Shown here in pieces: positions 23,127 through 34,976 of a stretch of DNA of 64,000 nucleotides. Position 1 is the first letter of the stretch. Each line of letters starts with the position of its first letter. The stretch covers positions 9,548,001 to 9,612,000 of the forward strand of contig CM114272.1 of assembly GCA_050084515.1 (NCBI GenBank), read 5' to 3'. Under the pieces are notes generated by a model. That model saw only the letters and a program-made list of their open reading frames with translations, was not told where the DNA came from and made no database searches. Origin of the DNA: Blasia pusilla (lineage: Eukaryota; Marchantiophyta; Marchantiopsida; Blasiales). The translations under genes were made by a program, and so were the position numbers.

Positions 23127-23329
23127 ATGATCTCACCCCTTCCACTAGCCTTCCACCCATGCGCTTATGTGCTCCAAGCGTTGGAACGGATGTTACCCTA
23201 AATTTATAATAATGCACACCATCGTAAGTTTTAGCACAAGCGTTGAAGGAGGTCCCACATAGAAAAACATAGTGCAAGTTAGGAAATCCCAACATATGGG
23301 TGGAAGGCCAATGGAAGGGGTGAGATCAT
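23127..23329. repeat. inverted repeat with 34-bp arms
   Basis: The arm 23127-23160 (atgatctcaccccttccact...) is complementary to 23296-23329 (...gaaggggtgagatcat) with about two mismatches, separated by about 135 bp. It lies just upstream of the dispersed repeat copy at 23380 and may be the internal foldback or terminus of the same element. Confidence 0.75.
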
Positions 23330-23379
23330 TAAGCAATCGTTGCGATAGTGTGCACAAAAATATAGTAGTGGGCACAACC

Positions 23380-23740
23380 AAGGTTACATATGGACAAAGT
23401 GTGTGTCTGCGGACATGTGCATGTTCGTGGACTTACGTCCATCCTATCGAAGGACTTGTACATGTGGGTCTCATCTCCCCCTTCTTTCTCATCCTCCTAC
23501 TTGTCTTTGTGACCCGCACTTTCTCATTTCTTCCTCCTCCCACCTTTACTCCCTCTCCCCTTATTGACCCTCGGATGTTAGCATGTTGTCTTACTTTCCA
23601 CCATGAATTATAAGTATGGGCCCCATCTTTTGCAATTCATGTTCGTTGATATGTCCAAACCTGTCCGTCTTAGGAATAGACTTTTTATTTTTTGCAACCA
23701 TGGGCACAACATGGAGCAAGGAGATCCTCCCCATTGTGCT
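23380..23740 (+). repeat. dispersed repeat, copy 2 (paired with 4743-5265)
   Basis: Aligns with the reverse complement of about 4860-5160: a shared gtggact/ttacgtccat...gaagg head, the cctc/cttcc-rich middle and the atgaattataagt...ggccccat tail. The ORF 23272-23613 (+) runs through it, as minus-strand ORFs do through copy 1, but the reading is low-complexity and has no known domain. Being inverted relative to copy 1 and 18 kb away, the two are independent insertions. Confidence 0.55.
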
Positions 23741-26700
23741 AATCATAAACTCTCCTCCTTCCTATTTTTCCAATAAATTCTCTCATATAAAACCCTTCTT
23801 CCTTTACGCCAACTATATTTTTTTTACCTCCTTTTTATTTTTTTAAAAATTATAGTAATTATATGTGTCTAAGGAATTCTATGACTAAAATAATGATTTT
23901 CTTTATGGTACTTATTTTTAAATTGCAATATCTTATAAACATTCTCTGAATTCATTTGTAACTTTATTTATATCTATGTTTTTTATTGAAGTTTGATGAT
24001 CTTTTTGTTGGTTTGTAACCAACACATATTGCATTTACATAGTCATCCAAATTTTTTTCATTTCATTTTTCTCTCCAAGATGTAAGAGAAAATTATGAAA
24101 ACGAGCATAACTATTAGGAGTTGTGAGTATTTGGTAGAAAGATATGAGGAGCATAGATTCTCTCTATCTTGCTTGTAGCATAAAATATTTGATATGGACC
24201 CTAATTTGTCCATTCTTGTTTCTAATATTTTAAATAAGGTTGAGGAGGTTAGGGAAGCTTATAGAGTTGAGGGAAGTGTGTGTACTCTCAATAGTGATGA
24301 GAGAAACTATCGGGATATTTGCCTTGCATTAGAAGAACGTGATTATGTTGAATATTCCACCACTTCTTTTATGATTTAGAAGGATGGTACATTAGGGATG
24401 AGTTTGAGCACTACTAGAGGCATATCAATTATATGGATTTAAAGATAAGTGATGAAAGTAGTGAGATTGGGGATTTCGTGGTTGATACTTTTTCTCCTCA
24501 ATAGAATTCAAGTCTTGATGAAAGCAACAAGCACAACTTACCAAGAGCATATGTATTGTTGGTGCAAATATTCATATAATAAAACAATGGAAAATATAGC
24601 ATTATCTCTATAACATATGAAAACTCACTATTATAGTTTTTTTAATGTCATCAAAATATATGGAGTCCATTAAATGTAATGATTTGACATAGATTTTGCA
24701 AGTTGTAAAAAATAAGTGTAGGAGCAACTCAACAATTCAGAAATGATGAGGCAAGGTTGTGATGGTAAGTTGTATGTTCCTCTTAGTAAATAAGACTTTG
24801 AGCCTATGCCAAAAAAATATGAGAGAATTGAAGTCCTACAAGTATCGAGTGATGGTTATGTTCCAAAACGTATTTTTTATAAGGAGATCGACAGTAAGTA
24901 CATGATTGTACATATTGAAGATGTAAGGCAAGTTTTTAATGGGAGTATATCTAGAGTTTTAACACCACCCATAGTAGAACATATGAATCTATGTATAAAC
25001 AACAAATTATTCCAAGGTGAGGAGGAAGAAGCAGACATACATTCAACACATAATTGTAAATCTGACTCTAAGCCCATACCTTGCAGTCATGGACATGTGC
25101 GAGATATCTTAGGTTTAGGGTCTTGGATTCTTAGCAATGGTCATACTAATGACTCTAATAACTAAAGTGAAATGCGAATTATTAAATCTCACTTGATATT
25201 AGATTCATTGTCTTTCTAAACTATGAAAAATAATAAACTTTTCACTTTTGGGATTGATATTAATGTAGTAATGAAGTTCGTATATTCTATAACTTCTATT
25301 CATATTATAGATCTCCAAATCCATTGAACCCACGACAAATATGTCAAATACGTAAAGTTGCAAGAACTCAAGGACAAAGACAAAGACAAAGACAAGCAAA
25401 TTTCTATCTCATATATTATATTATAATTCTTTAGATCAGTTAGTATTTTAATATTAAACCATCATGAATCATCTTGGCTTATTGTAAATTTTTTTGGTTT
25501 GTTTTGTAGGCTAGTGACAAGTGTATCCGATGTGGTTCTCCATTTTAATGTTGCAATTATGTCATCTTCAATATATATGACTATCATGTGATACTCATAT
25601 TTGTTTTTCATTAGTCTTTGTTTATTTATGTATTATAATGTGTAAGTTTCCATGATTAATTTAGTCCTAAATAACTTTTTTTTATTGCAATCTTTCCTTT
25701 CCTTCCAACCTTCAGCGATTAAACGATGTGCTTCAAGTTGCACAAGCTGAAGATCGAATACAAAGGCATGTTAATTTGGTTGGTCTTCGTAATGGTCGAT
25801 GTTTTAGTAATACTTCCAGAAGGATTGATACATATGCAAAAAAGTCCTCATATTGGGATGGCTTTCACACTAATTGATGAAGGAGTGGCTCTTATGATGA
25901 TCATTAGAATTTATGACTTTGATCGTTAAGATAACATGAGATACAACTATTTTTCACAATATTTTCTATCACAAACTTGACTTTATGTCCCATTTTGAAT
26001 AACTTTGATACATTATAAATTTTGGTTATTTTCTAGATCAATGTTAGTTACATCTGATGTGCTTTCTCATTTAACAACTATAATCACACAATCTCCAATT
26101 GTACTCTTTGAAATTGTGGTTGTACATTAAATTACCAGTAGATTTGGTGATCTTGATGTTGAAGATAATGTAAGCTATAACTCTTTTTTTTTGGTTATTT
26201 TTTAGTATAAACTTCGCTTTTGGTGTTGTGAACTCCATAATTCTAAATATCTTAGGCATAGACTAAATTTTGATTGGTTTTAAGCCAATAATAATTACAT
26301 TTGATGTGGTGCCATAGTTTATAATTTTCATCGCGTTCTTTCCAATATACATTTTGTTTCTGTAGCCTTCATATTTTAATCTGGATTTTTTATTAACTAA
26401 AATATATTATTGTATTATAGTGATTATATTTTTAAGGAATTTATTCAGTATAGTCTTAATGTTCTTTCCAACCTTCAATGATTACATGATGTGCTTCAAG
26501 TTACAGGAGCTTATGGCCAAAGACAAAGGCATGCTAAATTGGTTGATCTACATGATGGTGAATATTCTAATGATCCTTCAATAAGGATTGTTGTACAAGA
26601 AGAAAATCATCATATTGGAATGGGTTATCATGAGGTTCAATAAGAGATAAACGAAAAATCATGTTTTTTCTAATGTTCCAAACTTGGTATATGGAAGTGT

Positions 26701-26930
26701 GGTGGATTTGAGGAAATTATTTTATTGCATGTAATTTTTTTTTAAAAATATTCAAATACTTTGGTTGGGAGATCATATTGATGGTATGGTTGGTTACTAC
26801 ACTATTGGACACATGGACAATGTTTATCCAACTTTATATTGGAAGGCTTTGGAAGTTGGACAAAGAATGAAATAATCAAAGTCCCCAAGCTCTCCTTTTG
26901 GGACGTGTGGTATATATAAATTTGAGAATT
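23741..26930 (+). other. AT-rich region with diverged internally repeated coding-like segments
   Basis: A segment at about 25700-25880 (LQVAQAEDRIQRHVNLV) is repeated in diverged form at about 26466-26640 (LQVTGAYGQRQRHAKLV). Non-coding phrases near 25500, 26030 and 26280 (ctgatgtg...cttc/tcatt) also recur. Two longer frames, 24194-24379 and 24806-25165, have ordinary amino-acid composition but no family I recognise. The region lies directly upstream, in the same orientation, of the Helitron replicase fragment and may be its decayed 5' part. Stops and frameshifts are frequent. Confidence 0.35.
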
Positions 26931-27752
26931 CATGATGGTATTTATGATATTATTGGACCTCCCAATGTAGAGACAAGTGTTTCTCCAAATTTTGCACTAT
27001 TTTTTATTCAAGATGAGGAGTATCAAATTGAACATAAGAGCATGAATTGAGACAATCATCATTGAATGAGAGTTGAGATTCTGATGGGATTACAAGACAT
27101 ATTATATATCCATAATCCATATGTTGCTCTCTTTAGATAGATGGCTATGGATATATCCATCTAATTGTAACTCTCATATTGTTCTAAAGGTTAGTAAGTG
27201 AGGGCTTGATGCGAAACAATACCCTTTGCCTATTGCTTTGAAGATCGTTGATATTTTCTTGGAGACATAAGTGAACCAAGTGAAAGATACGATGTAATTT
27301 TTTTCTTTATATGGAAGAGGGATTCGTGAAATGTCTATTGCACTTTTTTGTTGCCCTTCTTGTACGATGACGCATATTGGCATCTTAGGATACTTATGCA
27401 TATGGATGACCTTATAGGAAATGAGATGAGAAGAGGGCATGTAATGATGAATGACGATGTAGGTGAGAATGAAGATAATAATGTACCAAAAAGAAATCAA
27501 AGAAGATCATCTTAAAGGTAGACAAACGACTCATGAGGTACATTCAAAGACTATTAATGACTCATGAGGCACATTCAAACGACTCATGAGGCATATGCTT
27601 ACGGTCATGTTTTGGGAAGAAACGTAATCTTACCTTCATTTTTTTTTATAGGTGGACCTCCACACATTCATCAACTATATTATGATGCAATGGAAATTAT
27701 GAGACATTGTAGAAAGCCTATTTTTTTCAATCATGGATGTTTTAGATCTTGA
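26931..27752 (+). pseudogene. Helitron replicase N-terminal region (Helitron_like_N), decayed
   Basis: The clearest part is 27621-27720: RNVILPSFFFIGGPPHIHQL, then YYDAMEIMRHCRKPIFF. This matches the Helitron-like N-terminal pattern, in which a (R)ILPSSFxGGPRxMxQxYQDAMAI block precedes a KPDLFITFTCNP block; here the last part has mutated. About 300-600 bp upstream, FALFFIQDEEYQIEHK and LQDILYIHNPYVALFR fit the preceding part of the same domain (the HNPYVxxFR phrase). Many stops separate the pieces and no HUH or helicase motifs remain. Short tandem copies of cgactcatgaggca occur at 27526-27598. Confidence 0.62.
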
Positions 27753-27989
27753 GAGATTTATAAAACAGATTATGTGATTTTACTATTTTTGCTTCTTTAT
27801 TTTTTTCTTGCAAATGAAATTCTTTCTCTTTGTCGTGTTCTTTCCCATGATAGATGTAAGAGGTCCCTTCTCCGTTCTTGTGCTTTCTTCTGCTTTCACT
27901 CTATGATGACTAATTATGCAAGTACTATGCCACATTGCATGTCCTCTCCTTGGTACATTTTACCACGATTCATAAGATTTAGATGTCTT

Positions 27990-29035
27990 TTCATTTAAGA
28001 TAATGTTGTAAGAAGACATCATCAAGAGCATTTTAGACCTTTCTTTTGTGTTAGTATCAACACATTTGACTTCCTTTGTGATATCATAAGGAGTTGATTG
28101 ACTACTAATCCTCTGCATTCCTTAATAGTCTTACCGAATAGGTGGTTGAGTGTTGAGAGACAAGTTGCTATCACTCTACGACGTCTTGCCATAGGGGATC
28201 GTAGATGGCTCTTTGGTATCGGGCAGTCAACAACTGTGCAGGTTTTCCATAGAGTCATCAATACCCTTGTGGAGGTGGCTCATGGGGCAAACAATTGGCC
28301 AAAAGCAAAAAAAATTGAGAGGGTAAAATCTGATTCTGAAGCATAACATGGATTTCTGAATTGTTGCGATGCAATTGATGTGACTCACTTTCTCATGGAA
28401 CTACCAACGTGCACAAATTCAACAATATGGTATAGTCATAAAAATAAATCTTGTGCATGTGCAATGCAAGCTATCGTTGATTCAAGGCTACGGTTCTTGG
28501 ACGTGTTCATCGGATATCCTGCTTCTATTCATGACTCTCAAATTCTCTGAAACTCCCATTTCTACAAAAAAATTCACTTCATATCGAAGGGCCCTTGACG
28601 GACTTTCGATTCCTCTAAAAACTGGTGAGAGAATTCAAGAGTACATTATTGGTGATGTAGGATATCCACTCTTCCCATGGCTTATAGTTCCTTATCTTGG
28701 ATCACCTATTTGACAAAAGGATACTTTGAACTATTATCATTCTTCCATGAGGATGTGCGCAGATAGAGTCCATATCCCATAGTCGGTTGAGTATGCGCCA
28801 TCCTCATGGGATATGGCGCATACTCAACCAACTTATTTACAAGCCCGACTTACAAACACTACCAAAGATTATCTTCGCTACGTGTGTTCTTCATACTATC
28901 ATAATAGATAGAGAAGATCACAATATCAATGGTCGTATAGATTCCTCCTCCTTAACAAGGATGAACCAAAAGGTCCTAACAATCCTCCAAACAATGAAAC
29001 AACACGTAAGGGAAAAAGAGATATTGTGATGCTTT
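27990..29035 (+). pseudogene. PIF/Harbinger DDE transposase, decayed
   Basis: The order of blocks is that of HARBI1-type nucleases: VERQVAITLRRLAIGD (28157-28204), GIGQSTTVQVFHRV, CDAIDVTHF with the first catalytic Asp (about 28365), then MQAIVDSRLRFLDVFIGYPA (28465-28524) and HDSQIL, and, after a frame change, IIGDVGYPLFPW with the second catalytic Asp (28648-28683). The region expected to hold the third acidic residue is disrupted by an inverted duplication at 28744-28830. In-frame stops occur at several points, so the gene is dead. A minus-strand partner gene follows at 29287-30420, as in two-gene Harbinger elements. Confidence 0.8.
28785..28829. repeat. perfect 15-bp palindrome within a larger inverted duplication
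   Basis: Arms ggttgagtatgcgcc (28785-28799) and ggcgcatactcaacc (28815-28829). The 15-nt spacer atcctcatgggatat is itself complementary to two upstream phrases, atgaggat (about 28747-28754) and atatcccat (about 28772-28780). This nested pattern is what a template switch during replication or repair leaves behind. Confidence 0.8.
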
Positions 29036-29286
29036 TTTTGAGCATGTCATCGCAGAACCTTAATAGTAATGTCAACATTTCAATAAAGTTATATCATGGT
29101 ATACATACATTATATATGCATATTTTTTTTTACCATGTCTTATTGATGATCTATGAGAATATGTGAATGAACTTGCATTATATCATGAATGTGATTCAAG
29201 TATACTTTGACGTAAGATCTCCAAATGTCAATGAAGTTGAACTACAATAACTGTAAATCTTCAATGGAAGATATCAAGATATCCCT

Positions 29287-30420
29287 TCAAATTCCCCTAC
29301 TAATGACATGAGACAATGCTTGAGATATCATTGTGAATGCATTTGCATTATGTTTTAGGACTTGTAGTTCTAATTTTTGTTGCTTAAGGTCGTCTCTATG
29401 AGCACACTCCATAACATGTACTATGAAATGAGTGGATTGCTGGATGGCTTGGCCCATGGAGCTTCTACCTTGCCGTTTTCCTCTAATCCTAGTATGGAGG
29501 CTCTTTTTTTTCACGAATCCCTCTTCACAATACCACATCACTACAAAAATGTTATTAGTTCAATAAAAAATCACCATACAAGTGTCAATATAAATAAAAA
29601 TTCCAAGTAGCCATAATGTGGAAGAAAAGCATTCTTATAAAAACCTTGAATAGGCGAAGATCCTATTGGTTGAGTGCTTGATGGCGGCTTGGTAGGCACC
29701 CCTTGTGAAGGTGGGATCTCAAATGACTCCAACTCTACATTAACAAACAAGAACTTAGTAAGAACCTATATTTTCATGTTCAACAAGAAAAAAAAACATT
29801 GCTTTTCATATTCGTGTACTTGGAGTCATGGGTAAAGTTGTGGGAGTGATGGTTGCATGAGGAGTTTCCTCTTTTGTTGGATATCCATAAGGACCTGTAC
29901 GTCTTGGACAATATGATAACATCATCATTAAGATCAGGGAGACCATAAGTATTAAATCATGACTTTCCTATGCTCTTTGGGTCCACATCTTGTCGTCTCG
30001 GGAGCCAATGTACTAAGTCTTTATAGTAAATTAAATCGAAACTTAAGGGTAGATCTTGTGTTTTCTGATCCTTCCTTGACATGCGGGTGTCAAAGTAGGA
30101 TAACTCGCCACTCACTGCTTTCCTTTCCTAATTATGAACTTGTAATAGAAAATGACATGAGTGAGACATGAAAATTGAAAACTTTTCAAGACGTGAGATT
30201 ATAGGTTTTTGCCGAAACCCACTTACCCTTTTGAAGTCTTTGACAAGAGAACTCCTCTCCTTCTTACATGCTTGTCCATCATGAATTTGGTCAATCACGC
30301 CATTCTTGAAGCAATAGTCAGGCACATTTTTTCAATTTTGTTTTAAGGTGGCCACAGTAGATTGAGTAGTGTAGTTCAACTCCCTTCTTGCCATCTTCTC
30401 TCGTTTGGCTGTGATCAAAA
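29287..30420 (-). pseudogene. Harbinger-associated Myb/SANT-like accessory gene, decayed
   Basis: On the minus strand, 30325-30235 reads YCFKNGVIDQIHDGQACKKE, then about 30060-29980 holds a TRSTLKFRFNLL-like piece, then 29870-29700 has a Pro/Thr-rich linker (TPHATITPTTLPMTPST; FEIPPSQGVPTKPPS). The 3' part 29541-29287 reads GRSSMGQAIQQSTHFIVHVM and LKQQKLELQVLKHNANAF. This layout (SANT-like head, Pro/Ser/Thr linker, coiled C-terminal tail) and its convergence on the transposase fit ORF1 of PIF/Harbinger elements. The SANT core itself is too decayed to prove. Several frameshifts occur. Confidence 0.5.
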
Positions 30421-30575
30421 TTTTGATGTCCGAAGGCATCCACGCAATCAACTTGACATCTCGCATTGGTACTTGAGAGTCAAGTACCATGCAATCCTCG
30501 TGTCCTTGATTTCCGGCCTACAATGCCAAAGAAGCATATTAGTGATTTTGCTATCGTTGTTCATTAAAAAAACAC

Positions 30576-30646
30576 TCTATATTATTATTGAAGAGTGCCT
30601 TCTTGATTTGCAAACACTTTTATGTTTGACATGTGGCTAAATAGGC
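30576..30646 (+). mobile_element. Helitron-like 5' end fragment
   Basis: TCTATATTATTATTGAAGAG, then tgccttcttgatttgcaaac, matches 15292-15362 closely and the start of 12616-12803 loosely. No 3' terminus (stem plus CTAG) was found nearby, so it is a fragment or the far end has eroded. Confidence 0.4.
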
Positions 30647-31203
30647 TCAGAACAACACATTCAACAACAAGACCTAGCACTCACTAGTTAATAGTCAATA
30701 GCAAGTCTTGATGCTGCACCATTGGCAACCATGAATGCGCATAGGGCCACTTCTCTTCTATCTATCCTCCTCTGGACTCTCCGCGCCGATATGAAATCAG
30801 GAAACTGTCAGTTGTACCTTAGTATTCAGAGCAGCTTGTATCGAATTACTTGAACTGACAACCATATGGAACATGAGTAGTTTTCAAAACTCTATGATTT
30901 TCAAGATTACGCTTACAATCCGGCTATATGGATGTCATAGGGAAAACACCATGAGCGAGTTTGTAACTGTAGCTTATCCATCCAGATTCCGTAGCTCTCA
31001 TAGTTACAAGGATTGAATTGCTTCCCTGTACCCTCCACACGGACCTTATATGAACTACTCATAATTCGAGTCTCTCCCATTTGCTTCGGCTGTGATCTTT
31101 ATGTGGGACTTGTGATAGTTTAATAAAGTGGTGAATGTTAAAGTCATTGGGAGAAGGATGGGTAAATTAACGCTTTGCAACACATATTAACACCATGAGG
31201 ATG
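30647..31203. other. intergenic DNA, no gene recognised
   Basis: No protein family or RNA gene was recognised. It ends at the ATG target duplication of the CACTA element. Confidence 0.4.
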
Positions 31204-31630
31204 CACTAGAAGAAATGTGTGGTTTTTTATAACTAGGCTTTAAATGACTCGCCATAAGAATGACTCAAATTATGACTAAAATAGTTTAGTCCTAAAATTT
31301 AGGTTTGCACAACTCACATAGTCATATGCTTATTACTAAAGTAGTTATCAATACCCTTTAGTCATGACTAGTCGTACTTGTTTCACTTGCCTAGTAATAT
31401 TGAGTCATAAACAATGACTAATGTGTTTTAGTGATCTCATGCTCCAATGTTACCGTGTTTTTTTAATGTTGTTGGCATATATATATATCCTCCGTTCCTA
31501 GGATTGGGTTGCCCCTGTGGAAAAAAATTAACATTCTTGGACCCTCGGTTCAGGCGGGAGGGTACTAAAAGAGGTCTCAAGAATGAAAAGGATGAATTTG
31601 GGTTGAAGTGTTCCACGTCTCTCTACCATT

Positions 31631-32960
31631 TTCATGTTATCATGGAGCTGACCTTTGGTCCCACCATTGGGTGGTTGTAAAACTTGGCACAAGCCAATTT
31701 CCTTAATCCCTCCACATCTTCACCGGTTCAGATCTGCACGTTAGACCTCCATGCTCTAACAAAAAATGAGAGACCGGTTTTGGGGCTTCTGATTTTTAAT
31801 TCAATGTGTGAGTGGTCATTTGAAGTTTTTTCTTTTTCCTTGTGTTCTTGGGTTAGGGGTACCACCATGGGAAAATTTTCCTAGGGTTTTTGGGGCCCTT
31901 GTGGAGGGTGGGGGGTAGAAAAAGAGGAGCCAAGAAGGAGAAAGAGGGCCTTGAGTAGGATGCTTTCGAGTCCTTGTGGCATTTTCATGTTATCATGGAG
32001 TTAATTTTTGTTCCCACCATTGGATGGTGGTGAAACATGGCTTGATGTTGAACAGGTCGGCCTCCTTGTCGGGCTCAATCCTGGCTAGTGATAGGGCCCT
32101 TGAACCCCAACCAATTTCTTCAATCCCTCCACAGCTTCAACAGTTCAAATGTGCCATTTAAGCCCCCATGCTAAAACCAAAAATCAAAAACCTTATTTAG
32201 GGTTTATGGTCTTTAATTCCATGTGTGAGAGTGGTCATTTGAAGTTTTTTCTTTTGCCCTATGTTCTTGGGTTAGGGGTGCCATCATGGAAAAAAATTCA
32301 TGATTTTTCAGCCCCTTGTTGAGGGTAGAAAAAGAGGGGCCGAGAAGGAGGAAGAGGGCCTTGAGTAGAATAAAAGTTATCATGGAGTTAACTTTTGTTC
32401 CCACCATTGGATGGTGGTGAAACTTTGCAGAAGCGAAGGTTTTTACTCCTTCCACAACTTCATTAAGTTCAGATCTGCCATTTTATCCCCAATGCTAATA
32501 CCAAAAATCAAAAACCTTATTTGGGGTTTATGGTTTTTAATTCCATGTGTGAGTGGTCATTTGAAAATTTTCTTTTGCCCTATGTTCCTGGATTAGAAGT
32601 TCCACCTTGGGAAATGTTTCATGATTTTTCAGAGGAAGAGGGCCTTGAGATACTTGTTTTAGGATTTAAATTTTTTTATTCCATATATGAGTGGTTCCTT
32701 TGACCTGTACTTTTGGATTAGGGATGCCACCTTGGGAAAAGTTTCATGATTTTTGGGCTCCTCGTGGAGGGTGGGGGGTAGAAAAGAAGGGGACAAGAAG
32801 GAGGAAGAGGGTATTGAGTAGGATTCTTTCGAGTCCTTTTGGTATTTTCATGTTATCATGGAGTTAACTTTTGTTTCCACCATTGGGATGGTGGTGAAAC
32901 TTGGCACAAGCCAATTTCTTTAATCCCTCCACAGATTCAACGGTTCAGACTCGAGCTTGC
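31631..32960 (+). repeat. three and a half diverged tandem units of about 350-470 bp inside the CACTA element
   Basis: Units begin near 31631, 31984, 32376 and 32847, each with (ttcat)gttatcatggag(t/c)t, followed by cccaccattggg/atggtgg, a ctccacagcttca phrase and aatgtgtgagtggtcatttg. Lengths differ through internal deletions. The repeats keep some frames open (for example 31684-31884 and 32411-32703), but repeated frames without a start or domain are not good evidence of a gene. Confidence 0.8.
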
Positions 32961-33223
32961 CTTCCTTCCTTCTTTTCCAGGGAGTGATTCAGTCCGTTTG
33001 AATTCAATGCATCCGCCCAGTGAGGTCTCAATTGGATTGGAGGAGGTGGTGAGCGGGGCTCGGGTGGAGGAAGCACCCAAAAGCTTTTAGTGATGGTGTT
33101 GGTAGTGCAATCATCCGCCGCACTGATATTCAGGATTTTGACTACACAAAGGACGACCAAACTTACACTGCTCAATGTGTCAAGAGACCCTCTTTTAGAC
33201 CTTTACAACTATATTTTCCAATT

Positions 33224-33228
<5 letters not shown>

Positions 33229-33289
<61 letters not shown>
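33229..33289. repeat. (TC)30 microsatellite
   Basis: Uninterrupted TC units across 61 bp inside the CACTA element. Confidence 0.97.
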
Positions 33290-33291
<2 letters not shown>

Positions 33292-34679
33292 GCCATGTCC
33301 ACAAGGGAAGCGGTAATGTTTGATATCAGACATTGTTAGGAAGATTGAGTGAAGCTCTAACGCCCTTTACCAACCTTGAAGAGGATTATCAAAAGGTTTC
33401 AAGTCCACGGGAAGATAACGAGGCCTCGAGGACACTCCCCTCGTTTAAAAATGATATCGAATTGCCATGAAAGTGTGAAAGGGAGTATTGCATCTTTGTA
33501 CAAAGACCATGCTTTGTTGTAGGCGAAACAAAGAATTACACGGGGAGGTTACAAGACGCAACTGATCCCAATGCTAACGTGCACGAGTAGTAAAGCTAAC
33601 TTGACAGCCAACAACATGATAGCCTTGGAAACCACGGGTTGCTGTAGCTCCTACTTAACTCCTCAGATTGTTTGAAGAGGATCGAAATTACTTTCAAATT
33701 GGAAAGATGCAGCGCTGCGTGGAAATGTTTATTTCTGAGCCACTCTTTGGTTTTGATCAACTCTTGTGCTTATACTTTTTCTTAGCAGGCTTTTTGCGCT
33801 GCGGTAGAGTAATGGTGAGAATTTTGACAAATGATTTGGTGTACTTAAAATGATTGGTCGATCTGCTTTGAAGCTCTCGAGGAGGGAAATCTAAACTTGG
33901 GGATTCAAAGCTACATTGGCTGCTAGAAGGATTTTTGAATTTAGCTTCTTTTATAGCTTTCCGTGTTACAACTTAGTAGTGTTCATCAATAGCTAGGTAA
34001 GAACGGTACTAATCACCCAAATCTTCTAGTTTCTAAAAAATGTCTTGACACGTTTCAGTGTCGAAAATATTTGCAGGGATCCTAGAAAGAACTTTGAGGA
34101 AGTGTAGGTTTCATTCCGGAACTCGATTGAACCCCGCTTGTCATACTCTTTAGGGTTGGTAGTGGTGGCATATTTTTGAGCTGCACAAATCATGGGACTT
34201 TTAGGAGTGACATGGAGTTTTATGAAGACCCAGTCGATTAGCATTCCATGTACGGTGAAACATAGGTTGAATGTAAGTAGAAGGATAGGAGTTCAATGTG
34301 GGAGTCCTCTTATTGTGGAGTAATATGCCACTTATGTTTGCTGTGCGAACACTGATTTGCTGTAGGGAGTTTTCGTGAGTAGAGAAAATTGGTTTGCAAC
34401 TGATTCAAGTGAGTTCATGAAGCACTTTAACGACATCTAATGAAATGAGGTTCAATTGTTTTCCTTTTCAACTTGATTTCTTGAAGATTAGGTGTCGAAT
34501 CTTGTCAAAATCCTAGAACATTGTTGATTGATCACCATCATGTCTTTTTTTCACTAGGTCTTATTCTTCACTAGTTGAAATAAAACTTTATGTAGTCTTG
34601 ATCATTTTATTATTCGCCAAATTTTTTTTCACATTGATATTGGACTCTATCTATGATTATGGGGGAGTAGACCACAAAG

Positions 34680-34976
34680 TTGCTATTCAAGAAAGAAATA
34701 TCACTTTTGAGAAAGAGTTTAAGTGTTTTGAGATTGCAAAATGAGACTCAATTAAGGGCCAGTGTGAACCAAGGGAATTCAATTTTTCAAGTGAATGAGG
34801 AAAGCAAATTTGAGGAAGGCCCAGTAGAGCTTCCTTCCAAAGAAGAGATGGATCCATTTGAAATACCAAAGGCAAACCCAACACAAATTGTTGCTAGTTT
34901 TCTACTTACTGGCATCATTGGTATGCTCCTCTTGTGGATTTTTCTCGAAGGACATAGCAAGCAAAGGACTTGGTAA
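34680..34976 (+). other. exon-like open frame with a membrane segment, unrecognised
   Basis: A 98-codon frame with no ATG at its head (it opens on TTG). It encodes a Leu/Arg-rich helix (LLRKSLSVLRLQNETQLRAS), an acidic middle (EESKFEEGPVELPSKEEMD) and a hydrophobic stretch (IVASFLLTGIIGMLLLWIFL). About 200 bp downstream, a ttttcttttctcag acceptor-like phrase is followed by another open stretch reading LSTAAPLRDLELEMDERHHL (from 35181). Two exon-like pieces in a row inside a CACTA element suggest a captured fragment of a host gene. I do not recognise the source. Confidence 0.35.

Noticed and set aside
33027-33045. 18-bp identity ggtctcaattggattgga with about 57141-57158
   Set aside because: The flanks diverge at once on both sides; too short to call a repeat.
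34680-34976. Intact membrane-protein gene
   Set aside because: No ATG at the start and no complete gene structure; retained only as a possible captured exon.
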